From CAZVFE01 sp964626405 (GTDB taxonomy: Bacteria; Bacteroidota; Bacteroidia; Cytophagales; Spirosomataceae), in assembly GCA_964626405.1 (NCBI GenBank), contig CAZVFE010000061.1:1-9463 (forward strand): a stretch of 9,463 bases of DNA, written 5' to 3'. The notes under the pieces were generated by a model that was not told the origin of the DNA, ran no database searches, and saw only the letters and a list, made by a program, of their open reading frames with translations. A program made the position numbers and the translations under genes. Shown here in pieces: positions 7,005 through 9,463 of the stretch; within the stretch, counting starts at the first letter, position 1; every line of letters starts with the position of its first letter.

Positions 7005-8783
7005 CTACATTCTTGTAGGTGCATTCACTCCTAATAACGAAGTACCATGCCCAATTGTTTTCCTTGTTTGAATAGAAATTGCTAAACGAAGATTTCTTTT
7101 TTGTTCATCTGTTTCTCCTAATATACTTAATTCATAATAAAAGCGATTAAATAATTTCGCTAAATCATAAATATATTGTGCTATGGTGGAAGGAGAATAA
7201 GCTTTAGCGGCCTCTTCTATGGTAGATGAATAATTTCCTAAAACTAAAATTAATTCCTTTTCTATATCCTCAATTGCCAAATTGGAATCAATTCTATTTA
7301 AAGAAATTTTCTGTTCAACCATTTTTCTTTCTATTGAACAAATTCGTGCATGGGTATATTGGATAAAAGGACCAGTATTTCCTTGAAAATCGATTGATTC
7401 ATTCGGATCGAACAACATTCTTTTTTTCGGGTCCACTTTCAATAAAAAATATTTTAAAGCTCCTAAGCCTAGGTTATGAAATAATTCATCGGATTCCTCC
7501 TTTGAAAAACCTTCAATTTTCCCTAATTCCAATGTTCTTTCCTTCGCGGTATCAATCATTTCTTGCATTAAATCATCGGCATCCACTACGGTTCCCTCTC
7601 TAGATTTCATCTTTCCAGAAGGTAAATCTACCATTCCATAAGATAAGTGGTAGTTTCCTGTTGAATAAGGCTTATTTAATTTCTTTAATATGGTAAATAG
7701 TACTTCAAAATGATAGTCTTGCTCGTTTCCTACAACATAAATTGATCGATCCATACCAAAATCCTCATATTTAAGTTTGGCAGTTCCCATGTCTTGAGTA
7801 ATATAAACAGAAGTGCCGTCCTTTCTCAATACTAATTTTTCATCTAAGCCTTCTTCCTCTAGATTTATCCAAACCGAACCATCTTCCTTTTTAAAGAATA
7901 CTCCCATTTTCAATCCTTCCTCTACGAGCTCTTTTCCTAATAAATAAGTATTGGATTCTTTATATATTTTGTCAAATTCAACCCCCATTTGTTGGTAGGA
8001 TTGTTCAAATCCAGCAAAGACCCAATCATTCATCATTTTCCATAATTCCACCACCACATGGTCGCCATTTTCCCAAGCTAATAACATCTCTTGAGCTTTT
8101 TTCAATAGAGGAGCCTCTGTCTTTGCTTTTTCTTTGTCCATTCCCCCAGCAATTAATTCCTCAATTTCCTTCTTGTAATGTTGGTCGAATAATACATAGT
8201 ACTTTCCTACTAAATGGTCGCCCTTGATTCCGGAAGTCTCCGGATTTTCATTATTTCCAAATAGCTGGTAGGCCAACATGGATTTGCAAATATGAATTCC
8301 GCGGTCATTGACTAAATTGGTTTTGGTAACTTGATAGCCAGCAGCTTCAAGAATTTTTGCAACGGAATAACCTAAGAAATTATTTCTTAGATGTCCAAGG
8401 TGCAAAGGTTTATTCGTATTGGGAGAAGAATATTCAATTAAAATTCTTTCTTTTTTCTCTGGAAGATTCAAATCTTCCTTAAGGTTTAATTGAATAAATT
8501 CTTTTAGAATTTCAGAATGATTAATGCTTAAGTTCAAAAATCCTTGAACTACTTGATAGCGAATTACTAAGGAATTTGATTCCACAAGTGATTGTCCAAT
8601 TTCGTTTGCAATCTGTGGTGGGGGCATTTTTAATGCCTTGGTTAAGGGGAAAACTACAAAGGTAAATTCTCCTTCAAATTCCTTTTTTGTTTCCTGAAGG
8701 TCAATATTTTGTTCCTCTAAATGGTATTTTTCCTTTAATACTTGAGCAATTTGCTGTTTTATTTTTTCCTTAATTAATTCCAT
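7005..8783 (-). CDS. argS: Arginyl-tRNA synthetase
   Basis: Cytosolic class I aminoacyl-tRNA synthetase that charges tRNA-Arg. At 592 residues it is full length. Seen in order: the N-terminal Add-1-type tRNA-recognition domain (about 1-90); EYSSPNTNKPLHLGHLRN at 117-134 with the HIGH-type motif HLGH (128-131); NDRGIH at 159-164; the catalytic core, with TQDMGTAKLKYE near 329-340 and YVVGNEQDYHFE near 349-360; and GKMKSREGTVVDADDL at 390-405 in the KMSKS position. The anticodon-binding DALR domain follows to the end, closing with LGVNAPTRM, the usual ArgS-type end. The departure from KMSKS is normal, since many ArgS enzymes lack the canonical form. It is the first gene of the minus-strand array, behind a duplicated -7 box. 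No clear Shine-Dalgarno site precedes the ATG. Confidence 0.98.
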   Translation of the reverse strand: MELIKEKIKQQIAQVLKEKYHLEEQNIDLQETKKEFEGEFTFVVFPLTKALKMPPPQIANEIGQSLVESNSLVIRYQVVQGFLNLSINHSEILKEFIQLNLKEDLNLPEKKERILIEYSSPNTNKPLHLGHLRNNFLGYSVAKILEAAGYQVTKTNLVNDRGIHICKSMLAYQLFGNNENPETSGIKGDHLVGKYYVLFDQHYKKEIEELIAGGMDKEKAKTEAPLLKKAQEMLLAWENGDHVVVELWKMMNDWVFAGFEQSYQQMGVEFDKIYKESNTYLLGKELVEEGLKMGVFFKKEDGSVWINLEEEGLDEKLVLRKDGTSVYITQDMGTAKLKYEDFGMDRSIYVVGNEQDYHFEVLFTILKKLNKPYSTGNYHLSYGMVDLPSGKMKSREGTVVDADDLMQEMIDTAKERTLELGKIEGFSKEESDELFHNLGLGALKYFLLKVDPKKRMLFDPNESIDFQGNTGPFIQYTHARICSIERKMVEQKISLNRIDSNLAIEDIEKELILVLGNYSSTIEEAAKAYSPSTIAQYIYDLAKLFNRFYYELSILGETDEQKRNLRLAISIQTRKTIGHGTSLLGVNAPTRM

Positions 8784-8798
8784 TCTCTTGCTTTAATT

Positions 8799-8820
8799 CA
8801 CAAATTTACCACAAATTTAC
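8799..8820. repeat. Perfect 11-bp tandem duplication (CACAAATTTAC x2)
   Basis: CACAAATTTAC occurs at 8799-8809 and again, with no spacer, at 8810-8820. On the minus strand each copy contains TAAATTTG, so the duplication doubles the -7 box of argS at a spacing of 11 bp, about one helical turn. The core AAATTT is self-complementary, so an operator for a dimeric regulator is another possible reading. Confidence 0.9.
8801..8819 (-). promoter_or_regulatory. argS: Two tandem -7 boxes for argS (TAAATTTG at 8819-8812 and 8808-8801)
   Basis: Both sites match the Bacteroidota -7 consensus TAnnTTTG exactly on the minus strand. Inferred transcription starts would lie a few bases downstream, giving leaders of roughly 10 to 25 nt before the argS ATG at 8783. 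No -33 TTTG box lies at the usual spacing of about 19-20 bp; the closest upstream one (minus strand, 8850-8847) is 27 bp from the first copy. Which copy is used cannot be told from sequence. Confidence 0.55.
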
Positions 8821-8861
8821 AAACATTCCCTGCTAATATCCTTTTTCAAAAAATTATATTT

Positions 8862-8869
8862 TACCTTTG
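8862..8869 (+). promoter_or_regulatory. tsaC: -7 promoter box of tsaC (TACCTTTG)
   Basis: Exact match to the Bacteroidota -7 consensus TAnnTTTG, 28 bp before the tsaC ATG, implying a leader of about 20-25 nt. A T-rich run at 8841-8846 (CTTTTT) sits near the expected -33 position but is not a clean TTTG. Confidence 0.6.
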
Positions 8870-8897
8870 TATTAAATTTTGATCAATTTCAGGTTTC

Positions 8898-9463
8898 ATG
8901 AGCACAAATAATTATCAAGAAATAATCCAATCCCTTAAAAATCAAGGAACTATTCTTTATCCTACTGAAACGGTTTGGGGATTAGGATGTGATGCGCGTT
9001 TTGATTCGGCAATTGATAAAATTTTTAAAATTAAGAATCGGGTTGAGGATAAAGGACTTATTTTACTAATTTCTAAAATAGAACAACTTTCAGAATATGT
9101 AGTAGAAGTTCCAGATATTGCCTGGGATATTGTTGAATTTGCCGAAGAGCCACTTACGGTGATCTATCCTCAAGGGAAAAATGTTTCCTCGAAAGTTTTA
9201 GGTCCCAATGGCTCCATCGCCATCCGATTGGTCAAAGATAGTTTTTGTAAGGAACTCGTTTTTAAATACCAAAGGGCAATCGTTTCAACGTCTGCGAATA
9301 TCTCAGGAGAGGCAATTCCCCAATTTTTTGATGAAATTTCTCCCTCGATAATTCAAGAGGTAGATTCGATTTTAAAGCCTGGTGAAAAGCATAAATTTTC
9401 CCAAAAACCTAGTAAAATAATTTCATTAGGTTTGGGTGGAGATTATAAGGTAATAAGGGAATA
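8898..9463 (+). CDS. tsaC: Threonylcarbamoyl-AMP synthase (Sua5/YrdC/YciO family), stop codon cut by window edge
   Basis: Cytosolic enzyme that makes L-threonylcarbamoyl-adenylate from threonine, bicarbonate and ATP, the first step of the t6A modification at position 37 of ANN-decoding tRNAs. Seen: TILYPTETVWGLGCDA at 18-33; KIKNRVEDKGLILLIS at 44-59, close to the KQRP-DKGLILIA block of E. coli TsaC; the EEPLTVIYP stretch (83-91), a Bacteroidota-like variant of the PGPxT motif; SIAIRLVK at 106-113; and the STSANISG ATP-binding motif at 130-137. There are 188 codons, then TA at the last two bases, so the stop is probably one base beyond the window. The length means a single YrdC domain without the C-terminal Sua5 domain. 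An in-frame TGA 18 bp upstream (8880-8882) rules out earlier starts. AGG at 8891-8893 is a weak Shine-Dalgarno candidate. Confidence 0.95.
   Translation, partial: MSTNNYQEIIQSLKNQGTILYPTETVWGLGCDARFDSAIDKIFKIKNRVEDKGLILLISKIEQLSEYVVEVPDIAWDIVEFAEEPLTVIYPQGKNVSSKVLGPNGSIAIRLVKDSFCKELVFKYQRAIVSTSANISGEAIPQFFDEISPSIIQEVDSILKPGEKHKFSQKPSKIISLGLGGDYKVIRE

Larger units (their letters stand above)
1..8783 (-). other. Collinear eight-gene array, probable operon(s)
   Basis: Eight consecutive genes share one strand. The junctions in transcription order are 2 bp (argS to peroxidase), 1 bp (peroxidase to menA), 9 bp (menA to TPR), 2 bp (TPR to HsdR-N-like), a 4-bp ATGA overlap (HsdR-N-like to pafA), 60 bp (pafA to ugd) and 2 bp (ugd to uxs). 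No convincing intrinsic terminator is present at any junction. The first six genes are probably one transcript; ugd-uxs may be read through or started separately. Co-transcription is inferred from spacing only. Confidence 0.65.
8784..8897. promoter_or_regulatory. Divergent argS / tsaC promoter region
   Basis: This 114-bp A/T-rich spacer is the only divergent junction in the window and must hold the starts for both the eight-gene minus-strand array and tsaC. Exact matches to the Bacteroidota -7 box occur on both strands: two copies facing argS and one facing tsaC. No hairpin suggesting a riboswitch, T-box or attenuator is visible, and the leaders look too short for one. Confidence 0.7.

Noticed and set aside
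7394..7603. Plus-strand 69-codon frame inside argS
   Set aside because: Antisense shadow of the ArgS catalytic and DALR coding region.
7587..7613. Degenerate KMSKS motif (KMKSREG) in ArgS as a sign of inactivity or novelty
   Set aside because: Arginyl-tRNA synthetases frequently lack canonical KMSKS, and the rest of the enzyme is complete.
9144..9170. Altered PGPxT motif (EEPLT) in TsaC as evidence of a divergent function
   Set aside because: As far as I recall, similar KPLT/EPLT variants are usual in Bacteroidota members of the family, and the ATP- and threonine-binding motifs are intact.

Overview
The window looks like a chromosomal segment of a low-GC (about one third G+C by eye) member of the Bacteroidota. 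The pointers are: start codons preceded by A-rich stretches rather than clear Shine-Dalgarno sites; exact TAnnTTTG boxes (the Bacteroidota -7 promoter consensus) on both strands of the only divergent intergenic region; a PafA-type alkaline phosphatase; secreted proteins cleaved after an F-A-Q or A-I-A-Q end; and a menaquinone gene. No phage, transposon, CRISPR or RNA gene was recognised. Base composition and codon use look even throughout.

Layout. Positions 8783 down to 1 hold eight genes, all on the minus strand. In transcription order they are argS (arginyl-tRNA synthetase), a membrane-anchored Cys-type glutathione peroxidase, menA (DHNA prenyltransferase), a secreted TPR protein, a small stand-alone HsdR-N-type PD-(D/E)xK protein, pafA (secreted alkaline phosphatase), ugd (UDP-glucose 6-dehydrogenase) and a UDP-glucuronate decarboxylase gene (uxs) cut by the left window edge. 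The first six are separated by 1 to 9 bp or overlap by 4 bp. A 60-bp gap then precedes ugd, and uxs follows ugd after 2 bp. This suggests one long transcription unit, perhaps with a second start before ugd. On the plus strand, tsaC (threonylcarbamoyl-AMP synthase) diverges from argS across a 114-bp promoter region and runs to the right edge, which apparently falls one base short of its stop codon.

How the genes fit together. Ugd and Uxs form a clear two-step route from UDP-glucose to UDP-glucuronate to UDP-xylose, supplying sugars for surface polysaccharide. ArgS and TsaC both serve translation (tRNA charging and t6A modification) and share a divergent promoter region. MenA and the glutathione peroxidase are both membrane-associated redox functions. 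PafA and the TPR protein carry export signals. The HsdR-N-like protein has no restriction-modification partners here and its role is unknown. I see no convincing new multi-gene system. The most interesting items are the orphan nuclease-fold protein inside a translationally coupled unit and the tandemly duplicated -7 box of argS.
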